Below, piece after piece: positions 31,124-42,651 of a DNA stretch of 64,000 nt. This stretch comes from Chelydra serpentina (Eukaryota; Chordata; Testudines; Chelydridae). Under the pieces are notes generated by a model that saw only the letters and a list, made by a program, of their open reading frames with translations, was not told where the DNA came from and ran no database searches. The position numbers and the translations under genes are program-made. Positions within the stretch are counted from its first letter, which is position 1. Each line of letters begins with the position of its first letter. The DNA is taken from the NCBI GenBank assembly GCA_037349315.1, contig JBAIAC010000216.1, positions 496,001 to 560,000 of the forward strand, in the 5' to 3' direction.

Positions 31124-33970
31124 GTGGGATACCGGGAGGAAGCACAAGTAGGTGAGTGCAAGAGGGGAGGGCTCCTGCCCCATACTGGGACAGCAGGACA
31201 ATCGGTGAGTTATCTTAAATGCCTATACACAAATGCAAGAAGCCTGGGGAACAAGCAGGGAGAACTGGAAGTCCTGGCACAGTCAAGGAATTATGACGTA
31301 ATTGGAATAACAGAGACTTGGTGGGATAACTCACACGATTGGAGTACTGTCATGGATGGATATAAACTGTTCAGGAAGGATAGGCAGGGCAGAAAAGGTG
31401 GGGGAGTTGCGTTGTATGTAAGAGAGCAGTATGACTGCTCAGAGCTCCAGTATGAAACTGCAGAAAAACCTGAGAGTCTCTGGATTAAATTGAGAAGTGT
31501 GAGCAACAAGGGTAATGTCGTGGTGGGAGTCTGCTACAGACCACCAGACCAGGCGGATGAGGTGGACGAGGCTTTCTTCCAGCAACTAACAGAAGTTAGT
31601 AGATCACAGGCCCTGGTTCTCATGGGTGACTTTAATCACCCCGACATCTGCTGGGAGAGCAATACAGCGGTCCACAGACAATCCAGGAAGTTTTTGGAAA
31701 GTGTAGGGGACAATTTCCTGGTGCAAGTGCTGGAGGAACCAACTAGGGGAAAAGCTCTTCTTGACCTGCTGCTCACAAACAGGGAAGAAATAGTAGAGGA
31801 AGCAATAGTGGATGGGAACCTGGGAGGCAGTGACCATGAGATGGTCGAGTTCAGGATCCTGACACAAGGAAGAAAGGAGAGCAGTAGAATACAGAGCCTG
31901 GACTTCAGAAAAGCAGACTTTGACTCCCTCAGGGAACTGATGGGCAAGGTCCCCTGGGAGAATAACATGAGCGGGAAAGGAGTCGAGGAAAGCTGGCTGT
32001 ATTTTAAAGAATCCTTATTGAGGTTGCAGGAAGAAACCATCCCGATGTGTAGAAAGAAAAGTAAATATGGCAGGCGACCAGCTTGGCTTAACAGTGAAAT
32101 CCTTGCTCGTCTTAAACACAAGAAAGCAGCTTACAAGAAGTGGAAGATTGGACAAATGACCAGGGAGGAGTATAGAAATATTGTTCAGGCATGCAGGAGT
32201 GAAATTAGGAAGGCCAAATCACACTTGGAGTTGCAGCTAGCTGGAGATGTTAGGAGTAACAAGAAGGGTTTCTTCAGGTATGTTAGCAACAAGAAGAAAG
32301 TCAAGGAACGTGTGGGCCCCTTGCTGAATGAGGGAGGGAACCTAGTGACAGAGGATGTGGAGAAAGCTAGTGTACTCAATGCTTTTTTTGCCTCTGTCTT
32401 CACAGACAAGGGCAGCTCCCAGACGGCTGCACTCCGCAGCACGGTATGGGGAGGAGGTGACCAGCCCTCTGTGGAGAAAGAAGTAGTTCGGGACTATTTA
32501 GAAAAGCTGGACGAACACAAGTCCATGGGGCCGGATGCACTGCATCCGAGGGTGCTAAAGGAGTTGGCCGTTGTGATTGCAGAGCCATTGGCCATTATCT
32601 TTGACAAATCATGGCAATCGGGGGAGGTCCCGGATGACTGGAAAAAAGCTAATGTAGTGCCCATCTTTAAAAAAGGGAAGAAGGAAGATCCGGGGAACTA
32701 CAGGCCAGTCAGTCTCACCTCAATCCCTGGAAAAATCATGGAACAGGTCCTCAAGGAATCAATTCTGAACCACTTAAAGGAGGGGAAAGTGATCAGGAGC
32801 AGTCAGCATGGATTCACCAAGGGCAAGTCATGCCTGACTAACCTAATTGCCTTCTATGATGAGATAACTGGCTCTGTGGATGAGGGGAAAGCAGTGGATG
32901 TGCTATTTCTTGACTTTAGCAAAGCTTTTGATACAGTCTCGCACAGTGTTCTTGCCAGCAAATTAAAGAAGTATGGGCTGGATGAATGGACGGTAAGGTG
33001 GATAGAAAACTGGCTGGATGGTCGTGCTCAACGGGTAGTGATCAATGGCTCCATGTCTAGTTGGCAGCCGGTATCAAGTGGAGTGCCCCAAGGGTCGGTG
33101 CTGGGGCCGGTTTTGTTCAATATCTTCATCAACGACCTGGAGGATGGTGTGGACTGCACCCTTAGCAAGTTTGCAGATGACACTAAACTGGGAGGAGTGG
33201 TTGATACGCTGGAGGGTAGGGATAGGATACAGAGGGACCTAGACAAATGAGAGGATTGGGCCAAAAGAAATCTGATGAGGTTCAACAAGGACAAGTGCAG
33301 AGTCCTGCACTTAGGACGGAAGAATCCCATGCACTGCTACAGACTAGTGACCGAATGGCTGGGCAGCAGTTCTGCAGAAAAGGACCTAGGGGTTACAGTG
33401 GATGAAAAGCTGAATATGAGTCAACAGTGTGCCCTTGTTGCCAAGAAGGCTAACGGCATTTTGGGCTGTATAAGTAGGGGCATTTCCAGCAGATCGAGGG
33501 ACGTGATTATTCCCCTCTATTCGGCACTGGTGAGGCCTCATTTGGAGTACTGTGTCCAGTTTTGGGCCCTACACTACAAAAAGGATGTGGATAAATTGGA
33601 AAGAGTCCAATGGAGGGCAACAAAAATGATTAGGGGGCTGGAGCACACGACTTATGAGGAGAGGCTGAGGGAACTGGGATTGTTTAGCCTGCAGAAGAGA
33701 AGAGTGAGGGGGGATTTGATAGCTGCTTTCAACTACCTAAAAGGGGGTTCCAAAGAGGATGGATCTAGACTGTTCTCAGTGGTAGATGACAGAACAAGGA
33801 GTAATGGTCTCAAGTTGCAGAGGGGGAGGTTTAGGTTGGATATTAGGAAAAACTTTTTCACTAGTAGGGTGGTGAAGCACTGGAATGGGTTACCTAGGGA
33901 GGTGGTGGAATCTCCTTCCTTAGAGGTTTTTAAGGTCAGGCTTGACAAAGCCCTGGCTGGGATGATCTAG
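31124..33970 (+). pseudogene. CR1 ORF2, complete apart from one nonsense codon
   Basis: A single frame stays open from 31124 (GTG; the true start is unclear, perhaps a non-ATG or reinitiation site 45 bp after ORF1) to the stop at 33968-33970, except for TGA at 33248-33250, where related copies have TTA (Leu). The APE-type endonuclease has [19 protein letters not shown] and GGSDHEM; the RT has [32 protein letters not shown] and FADD (33170-33181); the C-terminus has ATKMIRG. Length (about 948 codons) and motifs are those of a full ORF2. It nicks AT-rich targets and reverse-transcribes RNAs with the CR1 tail, presumably also the tortoise-type SINEs. Confidence 0.88.
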
Positions 33971-34063
33971 TTGGGGTTGGTCCTGCTTTGAGCAGGGGGT
34001 TGGACTAGATGACCTCCTGAGGTCCCTTCCAACCCTGAGATTCTATGATTCTATGATTCTATG

Positions 34064-34749
34064 ATATAAGAAAAGGAAATATTTATTTACAGAGGGATGA
34101 GAGAAGAAAAAACAACAAGGGGAAATATAGGAGGAGCAGTAAAATGGCTGCATCCAAACCAAGGCCCCACAGGCCCAATGGTAGCAGAGGCTGAAAGGGC
34201 AGACACTGAGCAATGTGTCTGCACACAGAGTTCAGGAGTCCTGAGCAAAGTTCCAATCCGGTGGTGAGTCTTGGGTGCTCCTGGTCGTCTTCGGCGCCCT
34301 CTTCTGCTGCTCTCTGCAAAGCCACACAGAGCGACCACCTCCCCACTTAACTAACTAACTAACAGCCTCCCTCCTTATTCCCAATGCAGAGTCACAAGCC
34401 CCAGTACTCACAGCCCCATGCAGCTCTGGCAGCAGTGATACAGATACTGGGTCCAGCTCCAGCCTGTCCTTCTCAGGCAATGCCCCCCTGGCACAGTGCT
34501 CCTCCTGGCTCCTGTCCTGGGGTGTTCCCGATCAGCCGCCCTGTCCTTCTTGGGCTTCAGGCAGGTTCTCTCCACCTCTCCTCTGAGGGACTGCAGACTG
34601 CAGCCCTTCTCTCTCTCCAGCTCCAGACCCACACCCTGCCGTTTCCCACCTTTTTCTCACTGCTCCTCCTCTCCTGTTAGGAAAAAGATTTAAAGGGGCC
34701 ATGCTCTCTAAACCTCAAAGGGACTACATTACCATGAGCCCTCAATTGT
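34064..34749. other. Unassigned, LTR-like in places
   Basis: Starts with an A-rich block (AAATATTTATTTACAGAGG) that on the minus strand has an AATAAA signal, and has an AACT run at 34346-34363. This hints at an LTR in reverse, but no ends or duplication were found. Confidence 0.35.
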
Positions 34750-35190
34750 TTCTGCCTTCCCCACTGGGCACCCTGAATGGGTGCTGCCTCTCTCACCCTG
34801 AACCCTAAATTGGTGCTGCCAGTGCCTCCCTCACTGGGCAGCCTGAATGGGTGCTGCCTCCCTCACTGGGAAACCAAAATGGGTACTCCCCCGACCTCCA
34901 AGTACCCTGTATGGGCAATGCCTCCCATCCCCTCCTCACCAGGTACATGAATCAGCATTGACTCCCCTACTGGGAACTGTGATGCAATGCTATCTCCTCT
35001 ACTGGGTATCCTGATTGGTGCTGCCTCCACCACTGGGTACTCTGAATAGGCAATGCATCTCAGCTGGGATCCCAGAATGGGTACTGACTCCCTTACTAAG
35101 AACTCCCCATCTCACCTCAATGGCTCTTACCCCAGATACTCTGAGTGGGTCCACCTCCTCTTTCTGTCTAGGGGTACTCTGAGTGGAGAG
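34750..35190. repeat. Degenerate tandem repeat, right block
   Basis: Ten or so diverged units of TGGGTACCCTGAATGGGTGC-TGCCTCCCTCAC type, about 35-45 bp each. Same family as 23395-23580. Confidence 0.65.
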
Positions 35191-35207
35191 GTGACATGTG
35201 GGGGGGC

Positions 35208-35262
35208 ATCATTCTAGTTTCTCAATCAAAATGTTGTGTGGTACCAAGTCAAATGCCTTACA
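35208..35262 (-). pseudogene. Fragment of LINE reverse transcriptase motif A
   Basis: Reads CKAFDLVPHNILIEKLE, the palm Asp block of a CR1-clade RT. Nothing else of the element is left nearby. Confidence 0.65.
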
Positions 35263-35764
35263 GAAGAAATAGTGTCAGAGTCATATATTAATGTCATGCT
35301 GTTGGGAGCGTCTCACAACTGTGATTGCCTACCTCAGGGCAGACTGTTAGAAACAGGGCAGATACCCCAAGCTGGTGGTGTGATAATTAGATTTCACCAA
35401 GCCAGTAACAAATATGAACTCCTGGATTGCTGTAACAGTCTTACCATGGAGTCAGAGAAAATTCAGCCAAAGCAAAAAGATTTAGACTTTTTCCAGGAAA
35501 TCTGTTCTCTTCCCTTACCAAACTTACCTTAACCAAAGTGACTTGTGATGCAGTGTCTCTCCATCCTGTACATTCAATGAAATTCACTCTCACACTCTTA
35601 ATAAACTCTTACCTACCTGACAAAGATTCAGTCCTAATATAGTTTATGGGCCATTCTCCTCCACAGTTTCCTCTGGAATAAAGGTGGTAGAATCAGCTTG
35701 CAAAGTAGTAGAATGGGCACTCACAGTGGGGGGTGTGAGTGCAGATTGTGGGGTTTTGGTTTCA
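35263..35764. other. Unassigned
   Basis: Includes AATAAA at 35600 and one open stretch (35236-35532) without recognisable domain. It may be leader or LTR of the Gag remnant that follows. Confidence 0.35.
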
Positions 35765-36480
35765 TATGGCCAGGAGCCCCACAGTGATGACAGACTGTCT
35801 CCTTTCCCTTAGGGCAAGAAGTTTTAAAATCTGACCTCCCTTGAGGTTTTTTAACAAAATTGGGGTCAGGTTTATTCTTGGACACCTAATCCCTTTTAAC
35901 CCGGGGGGCAGAGGGATTACCCTTCCCCTGGGGTTTAGGTCCCTCACGAGCCCTTGACTCAATATATATTCATCAGCAATTTCTGCTGCCTCCAAAACTG
36001 TGGAACTTTTTTTTGTCACAGATGGCAGCTTTTACCTTATCAGTGACTGTCCACAATAATTACTCTTGAGCCACCAAATCAAACAGCTTCAGCCCCTGCC
36101 CATTTTTTCATATAATTACACAATTTATGCAAATATTCCATGAGTGGTATTGTCAAACATTTCACGATTTCTATACTTCAACTGATAGGCCTCAGAAGTG
36201 ATATTAAATCATTTCAATACATTTTCTTTAAATTTCTTATACACCATAACATCACCCACCTCCATATCATTAAAAACTTGTGTGGCTTTCCCAGTCATCC
36301 TGGTTAAGAGGATGGGCACTCATTTATCCTCTGGAATCCTATGGATCCCACACAATCTCTCAAAGGTGGATAGGAACCTTCAATGCACTCAGTCTCTTGA
36401 TAAATTGAGAAGGCTTTCTCCCACTCCCTGCTGTTAAGAGGGGATGTATTCACAGGCTGCAGCAGATCCTTGCTCAGTTC
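35765..36480 (-). pseudogene. Decayed Gag with SCAN-like capsid and zinc knuckle (Gmr1-like)
   Basis: Reading the minus strand over three frames: a capsid stretch near 36250-36130 (AYQLKYRNRE, NYMKKWAGAEA), then STVLEAAEIADEYILSQG (about 36005-35950), the segment that in Gmr1-like Gags closes the SCAN-like half, and a knuckle CHHCGAPGH near 35790 whose last Cys is lost. Stops and frameshifts are many. The order and motifs fit the Gag of 25115-29956, but it is clearly another lineage. Confidence 0.6.
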
Positions 36481-36654
36481 CAGGACTTTGAGCTGAAGTG
36501 CATGAGCTCTTTCCTCAGCTGACAGCTGCTACGTGCGTCTTTGGTGATGTAATTAACTCTGCGGGCCATAGAGGGCTCCAGGTGTCCTTTTGCTTCCCTT
36601 ATCAATTTACCATATTTCCCAGCTGCTTGTATTTCTTACTATTAACTTCCCCTT

Positions 36655-36980
36655 TTGGGGGGGATGTGTTGCAGTACTGGGGTAAGGGGATACAGCAGAG
36701 GGGAAATGGTGCAGTACTGAGGGGAAGGGGATACTGCATTGAGGGGGAGATGATGCAGCATTAAGGTGGGAGGGAATGCAGCATTGATGGAGACAGGTGC
36801 TGTATTGGGGGAAGGGGATGGAGCATTGGGAGAAGAGGATGCAGCATTAGGGGGTGGGGAATGCAGCCTTGGGGCAGAGGACGCTCTATTGAGTTGGAGA
36901 GGCTGCACGTAACTGTGAGGGAGAGGAATGCAGCATTGAGAGGGAAAGGGGATGCAGCATTGGTGCAGGGGATGCAACAT
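36655..36980 (+). repeat. Degenerate minisatellite
   Basis: About ten units of GGGGATGCAGCATTGAGGG type, 25-32 bp each, purine-rich on the plus strand. Confidence 0.75.
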
Positions 36981-37443
36981 GGACCCGTGAATGCTGATAA
37001 TGGCATTAGGCAGCTTCCCACAGTGATCACTCTTGCCACCTCTCCCTTGTGCTGATTGGCTGTCTGCTCCAATCCCCTCCTGCACAGTATTTTCACCTCA
37101 TCCTAACTCCATCTGCCACGCATACCTTCTTACTTCCCCTTCTTCCTCCCCGCCAACTCCTCCTGCACTATCCCCCCTTGTCTTTTCATGGCTCCTCTCC
37201 CTTCCCTTGTTTCTCCATTTAACAATTCCCCACCCAGCAAAGCCCCGCCTAAAGAATAAAAAACTTGATGGCATTAAGGTGCCCTTGCTCACTCTGCATG
37301 GGTATCCTAGCCCTCTCTCCCAGCCTGTGTCTGCATGTCTATTTAGACTGTAAGCACTTTGGGGCAGGGGTTGTCTACAACTCTGGATACATGAAGCTCC
37401 TGGCATAAGGGAGCCCTTGTCTTGGTGGGTCCCCAGCCTAGGC
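36981..37443. other. Unassigned spacer
   Basis: No domain, repeat end or tandem unit recognised. Confidence 0.45.
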
Positions 37444-37451
37444 TTTACCAT

Positions 37452-38237
37452 CAGAGCCGGTGCAAGGAAGTTTTGCTCCCTAGGCGAAACTTCCTTCCAC
37501 CAGCTCTGAGCCCCGCCCCCAACTAATCCCGCCCCCCCCACCACAGCCAGTGCCCCCCCATGGCGGCTCCCCCCCCCGCCGGCAGCTCAGCCCCCCCACC
37601 CACGGCAGCCTCCCCCCGCCCGGGGCGCCCCCGCAGCTCCCGGTTCTGCTGCGGAGCCGGCAGGTGGGCGGCAGCCACGGCCAGCCACCCCCCCAGCTCA
37701 GCCGTGAAGCCGGCAGGCAGGGGGCAGCCGTGGCCAGCCGCCGCCCCCCCCCCCCGGCTCCAAACTCAGCTGCGGAGCCGGCAGGCGGGGTCAGCCGTGG
37801 CCAGCTGCCCCCCCAGCTCCCGGCTCAGCCACGGAGCTGGCAGGCGGGCGGCAGCTGCAGCCAGCGACAGCCAGCCGTGGAGCAGAGAGGGTGGGCGGCA
37901 GCCACAGTGAGCCGGGAGGGCAGGCGGCAGCCGCAGCCAGCCGCCCCCCTGGCTCCTGGCTCAGCCATGGAGCTGGCAGGTGGGGGGCAGCTGCGGCCAG
38001 CCGCCCCCCGGCTCCCGGCTCAGCCGTGGAGCTGGCAGGCAGGCGGCAGCCACGGCCAGCCACCCCCCCGGCTCCCAGTTCAGCCACGGAGGCGGCAGGT
38101 GGGCGGCAGCCGTGGCCAGCCACCCCCAGGCTCCCGGCTCAGCCGTAGAGCCGGGAGGGCGGGAGGCAGCCGCTGCCAGCTGCCCCCCGGCACCCTAGGC
38201 GACCGCCTAGGGTTGCCTAGTGGGCGCGCCGGCCCTG
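37452..38237. mobile_element. Non-autonomous hAT carrying a GC-rich minisatellite
   Basis: Ends CAGAGCCGGTGC and GCGCCGGCCCTG, flanked by 8-bp duplications TTTACCAT (37444-37451) and TCTACCAT (38238-38245). The interior (37650-38190) is a tandem array with units of about 65 bp around CGGCAGCCGTGGCCAGCC. It yields long Pro/Ala/Gly frames on both strands that I regard as non-coding. Confidence 0.8.
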
Positions 38238-38245
38238 TCTACCAT

Positions 38246-38706
38246 AATACTAATATAAATCCTATTTGATTTGAGAAACAGAGGAAAGTTATTATCAAGA
38301 GTAGTGTTTTCATAAAGGCACAGGACTCTATCTCTTGTGAGCACCCTTTAGCACGTGCAAAGTGAACTCACCATAGCAAGTCCAAGGCAGGTGAAGGCAG
38401 TACACATCACCACACTTTGTTCTGGCAGTTCCTTTCACTTCCCACACCCATGGAGTGACATTCTCAACAACACTTGCCCCACAAAGGACATGAGCAGCAA
38501 GGAGGACTTTTCTGAAAGGTAGTCTGTAGTAGTGCAGGCTTTAGTTTTCAATCAGTTAACCAGCTATATTTCACATAGCAATAGTTAACTATTGCCAGAT
38601 TTTCCATCTTGGAAAACCGCATGCTTTGGAAAAAGCTCAAGTCAGCAGGGCACAGGGTCATGTTTACTCCTCCTGGTCACTCACTTCCCCCTCCCCTCCT
38701 CGTCTG
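38246..38706. other. Unassigned spacer
   Basis: Between a hAT and the Harbinger TTA target site. No recognised feature. Confidence 0.45.
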
Positions 38707-39084
38707 TTAGCCCTGGTCTACACTACGAGTTTAGGTCGAATTTATTAGCATTATATCGATTGATCCGTGCACCCGTCCACACGACGAAGCCATTAACATT
38801 GACGTCTAGGGCTCTTAAAATCGATCTCGCCACTCCACCCCCAACGAGGGGATTAGCGCTAAAATCGATATTGCCGACTCGAACTAGGCTTAGTGTGGAT
38901 GCAATTTGACGGTATTGGCCTCCTGGATCTATCCCACAGTGCAACATTTGACCGCTCTGGACCGCAGTCTGAGCTCGAATGCTCTGCCCAGGTAAACAGG
39001 AAAAGCCCTGCGAACTTTTGAATTTCATTTCCTGTTTGGTCAGCTTGGTGAGCTGCAGGTGAGTGCAGATCTCATCAGCAGACC

Positions 39085-41071
39085 ATGATGGAGTCCCAGA
39101 ACCAAAGACGAGCTCCAGCGTGGACTGAGCGTGAGGTACGCAATCTGATCGCAGTATGGGGAGACGAAACCGTGCTAGCAGAGCTACTGTCCAAAAGAAG
39201 AAATGCCAATACATATGCCAAAGTCTCCAAGGGCATGCAGGATAGAGGCTACAAGAGGGACGCGCAACAGTGCCGCGTGAAAATTAAGGAGCACAGGCAA
39301 GCCTACCAAAGAACCAGAGATGCAAACGGCCGCTCTGGGTCAGAGCCCCAGACATGCCACTTCTATGACGAGCTGCATGCCATTCTAGGAGGTGCAGCCA
39401 GCACTGACCCACCCATGTGGTATGACTCCGTATGTGGAGCATCAGAAACCACAGAGGAGCATTTTCGGGGAGAGGAAGATGATGATAATGATGCTGAAAA
39501 TAGCGCACAGACACAGCAAGGAAGCGGAGAAGCCCTTTTCCCCGACAGCCAGGAACTGTTTGTCACCCTGGAGCCAGTACCCTATGAACCCACCCAAGGC
39601 GTGCTCCAGAACCTTGAAGGCGGAGAAGGGACCTCTGGTGAGTGTACCTCTGTTAAATTAATACATGTTTTATAAGCAAGCATGTTTAATGATTAATTCG
39701 CGGCCACTACAGCTACAGCTACTGGAAAAGTCTGTTAACATGTTCGGGGATGGAGTGGAAATCCTCCGGGGACATCTCCAGAAAGCTCTCCTGGATGTGC
39801 TCCCAAAGCCTGTGCAAAAGGTTTCTGGGGAGGGCAGCCTTATCCTGTGCTCCGTGGTAACACACTCTACCATGCCAGGCCAGTAGCACATAGTCTGGAA
39901 TCAGTGCTTTGCAAAGCATGGCAGCGTATGGTCCTGGTGTTTGCTGGCATTCAAGCAACATCCGTTCTTTATCTCTCTGTGTTATCATCAGAAGAGTGAT
40001 ATCATTCATGGTCACCTGGTTGAAATAGGGGAATGTCATTAAGGGGGCATTCAGAGGGGTCCGTCCCTGCTGGGCTGTTTGCCTGTGGCTGAACGGAAAT
40101 CTTCCCCGCTGTGACCCACGCGGTGGGGGGAGGGGGAGCAGCGAACATCTTGGATGTGTGTCTGTGTGTGTGTGGGTGTCGATTAGGTTCGCGCTGCATG
40201 TTAACCCGAAAACAGCCGCCCCTCCCTTTTCAATTGCCAACCAGTTTGAAATTGCCAGCCCAAACGCTGTTTGTTATGGGAAATGAGGGGGTTGCTCTTT
40301 GAAACCATTTCCACATGTTATGAAGGTTAAAGAAGCCTATAGACTGTGGCTTACCATGGCTGCCTGCAAGCCGAATTCTGTTGCCCGCCGGACCTGCTTG
40401 TGTGATCTCTCACACCAAACCGGCAGACCCTCAATATAACAGGCAAAGTGTAACCTTGGACCGAATGCACATGTGCTATGTAATGTTTGGAGCATTGTTC
40501 TCTAATATGTGTCTTTTAAACTACTCCTCTCCCATTTGTTTCCTCCCGCAGCTGCAAATGTTTCAACGCCACCCCTTTCATTCCCGTCCCAGAGGCTAGC
40601 AAAGATTAGAAGTAAAAAAAAAGGAATTGAGATGATATGTTCACAGAGCTCATGCAGTCCTCTCACACTGAAACTGCCCAGCAGAATGCGTGGAGGCAGA
40701 CACTGAGGGAGTCCAGGACGGCAGAATTTGATCGCGCGGACAGGTGGCGTGCTGAAGACAATGACTGGCGGGCTGAAGTGAGTAGGTGGCGTCAGCGTGC
40801 TGAGAGAAGGCAGGATGCAATTCTGAGGCTACTGGAGGATCAAACGGAAATCCTCCGGCTTATGGCTGAGGAAAGGCGTATGATCCAGGAAAGGCCACCT
40901 GAGCCCAGACCGCCGCTACAGCCCCTCTGTAACCAACAGCCCTCCTCCCTGAGTCCCATAAATTCATCACCAAGACGCCCAAGAATGCGTTTGGGCGGCA
41001 TCCGTGCACCCAACCACTCAAGCCAAGAAAACTGTCCAAGCAACAAAAGGCTGGCATTCAATAAGTTTTAA
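39085..41071 (+). pseudogene. Harbinger Myb/SANT-like protein, two exons, one frameshift
   Basis: Exon 1 (39085-39637) starts MMESQNQRRAPAWTERE and contains a trihelix Myb/SANT-like domain (residues about 8-95) and an acidic tail. The donor ACCTCTG|GTGAGT ends at 39637; the acceptor TCCTCCCGCAG ends at 40551; joining keeps the frame (S-AANVS). Exon 2 (40552-41071) is out of frame by one base after the A-run at about 40613-40640, where copy 1 reads RKKRTHDEM; beyond it a Gln/Arg/Glu-rich coiled segment and a Pro-rich tail run to the stop. Such proteins bind the transposon ends with the transposase. The splice model is mine, supported by the conserved donor in copy 1. Confidence 0.75.
39719..40240 (-). 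CDS. Unknown open frame inside the Myb-like gene intron, antisense
   Basis: 173 codons, open, of which the last about 95 (from MNDITLLMITQRDKER) look most protein-like; a CTATTTCAACCAG acceptor-like sequence stands just before that Met. It lies on the transposase strand, downstream of the transposase gene. The other Harbinger copy keeps the last 61 codons open at 11246-11431 with no indel. Between the copies I count about 7 synonymous and 19 replacement differences, which is near neutral, so selection is not shown. No domain recognised. It may be a third Harbinger exon or chance. Confidence 0.35.
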   Translation of the reverse strand: MAIEKGGAAVFGLTCSANLIDTHTHTDTHPRCSLLPLPPPRGSQRGRFPFSHRQTAQQGRTPLNAPLMTFPYFNQVTMNDITLLMITQRDKERMLLECQQTPGPYAAMLCKALIPDYVLLAWHGRVCYHGAQDKAALPRNLLHRLWEHIQESFLEMSPEDFHSIPEHVNRLFQ

Positions 41072-41355
41072 AGTGCTGTGTGTCCTTGTCCTTGTCCTTC
41101 CCTCATCCCCTCCTCCACCACCCATCCTGGTGCTTCCCTACCTCCACCATCCATCCCGGGCGACCGTGGCAGTTACCCCCATAGTTCCCCCTCTTTGTTT
41201 GAAGAATTAATAAAGAATGCATGATTGTTAAGCAACAATGACTTTATTGCCTCTGCAAGCGGTGATCGCGGGGTGGTGGGCAGGGCAGTTTGGTTAAAGG
41301 GAAGTAGAATGAATCAAGGGGCGGGGCTTTTCAGTAATGGGGAAAAACTGAACTT

Positions 41356-42651
41356 TCACACAGCATCCTGGCCATTCAGGAAACTGGATTTTAAAGCTTC
41401 CTTGATGCGCAACGCACCCTGCTGTACTCTTGTAATAGCCCTGGTGTCTGGCTGCGCATAACCAGCGGCCAGGTGATTTGCCTCAACCTCCCACCCCGCT
41501 ATAAACATCTCCCCCTTACTCTCACCGATATTGTGGAGCGCACAGCAAGAAGTAATAATAATGGGAATATTGGTTTCGCTGAGATCTAACCTAGTCAATA
41601 AACTGTGCCAGCGAGCTTTTAAACGCCCAAATGCACATTCCACCACCATTCTGCACTTGCTCAGCCTATAGTTGGAAAGGTCCTGACTACTGTCCAGGCT
41701 ACCTGTGTATGGCTTCATGAGCCATGGCATTAAGGGGTAGGTTGGGTCCCCAAGGATAACTATAGGCATCTCAACATCCCCAATGGTTATTTTCTGGTCT
41801 GGGAAGAAAGTCCCTTGCTGCAGCTGATGAAACAGACCAGAGTTCCTGAAGATGTGAGTGGCATGTACCTTTCCCGGCCATCCCACGTTGATGTTGGTGA
41901 AACGTCCCTTATGATCCACCGGTGTTTGCAGCACTATTGAAAAGTAACCCTTTCGGTTTATGTACTCGCTGGCTTGGTGGTCCGGTGCCAAGATAGGGAT
42001 ATGGGTTCCATCTATCGCCCCACCACAGTTCGGGAACCCCATTGCTGCAAAGCTATCCACTATGACCTGCACATTTCCCAGAGTCACAACCCTTGGTACC
42101 AGCAGCTCTGTGATCGCCTTGGCTACTTGCATCACAACAGCCCCCACTGTAGATTTTCCCACTCCGAATTGATTCGCGACTGACCGGTAGCTGTCTGGCA
42201 TTGCAAGCTTTCACAGGGCTATTGCCAGTCGCTTCTCTACTGTGAGGGCTGCTCTCATCTTGGTGTTCTGGCACTTCAGGGCAGGGGAAAGCAACTCACA
42301 AAGTTCCATGAAAGTGCCCTTATGCATGTGAAAGTTTCGCAGCCACTGGGATTCATCCCAGAGCTGCAGCACTATGTGGTCCCACCAGTCTGTGCTTGTT
42401 TCCCAGGCCCAGAATCGGCGTTGCACTGTATCAACAAGCCCCATTACCACCATGATGTCCACCTTGCGGAGGGGCCTTTTTTGAGAGAGGTCTGTGTCCA
42501 TGTCCTCATCACTGTCCTCAGGGCGCTGCCGTCGCCTCCTCGCCTGCTGTAGCTGTAGCAGCTCCTGGTTCTCATTATCCATATACTCCTGGACAATGTG
42601 CGTGGTGTTCATAACAGCGATAACAGCCACGGCGATCTGATCGGGCTCCAT
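41356..42651 (-). pseudogene. Harbinger (DDE_4 type) transposase with a single nonsense codon
   Basis: One frame from MEPDQ at 42651 to the stop at 41356, broken only by TGA at 42211-42213, where the sequence context (RLAIAL-stop-KLAMPDSYRS) expects a Trp (TGG). Downstream of it, counting from the Met at 42201, are Asp 64 (AIDGTHIP), Asp 152 (ILGDPTYPL) and Glu 188 (VVECAFGRLKARW), the full catalytic triad. The helix-turn-helix segment VANQFGVGKSTV is intact. N-terminal to the stop lies an acidic/Arg-rich leader. It would cut and paste the element at TWA sites. No introns are needed. Confidence 0.9.

Larger units (their letters stand above)
23780..34063 (+). mobile_element. Full-length CR1 LINE, split by a Gmr1-like retrotransposon
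   Basis: Parts in order: 5' UTR (about 23780-24278), ORF1 (24279 to 31079 with the gypsy insert removed), ORF2 (31124-33970) and a 3' UTR ending in three ATTCTATG repeats at 34063. Most CR1 copies are severely 5'-truncated, so a copy with a 5' UTR is notable. The 5' boundary is set from the promoter-like block and is uncertain by some hundred bases. Confidence 0.8.

Noticed and set aside
36655..36980. CRISPR-like repeat array
   Set aside because: Units are diverged, contiguous and without unique spacers; the DNA is vertebrate. It is a minisatellite.
37550..38269. 239-codon Pro/Ala/Gly-rich open frame, with similar frames in other phases
   Set aside because: It is the translation of a GC-rich minisatellite inside a hAT; open frames occur on both strands and reflect lack of A/T-rich stop codons.
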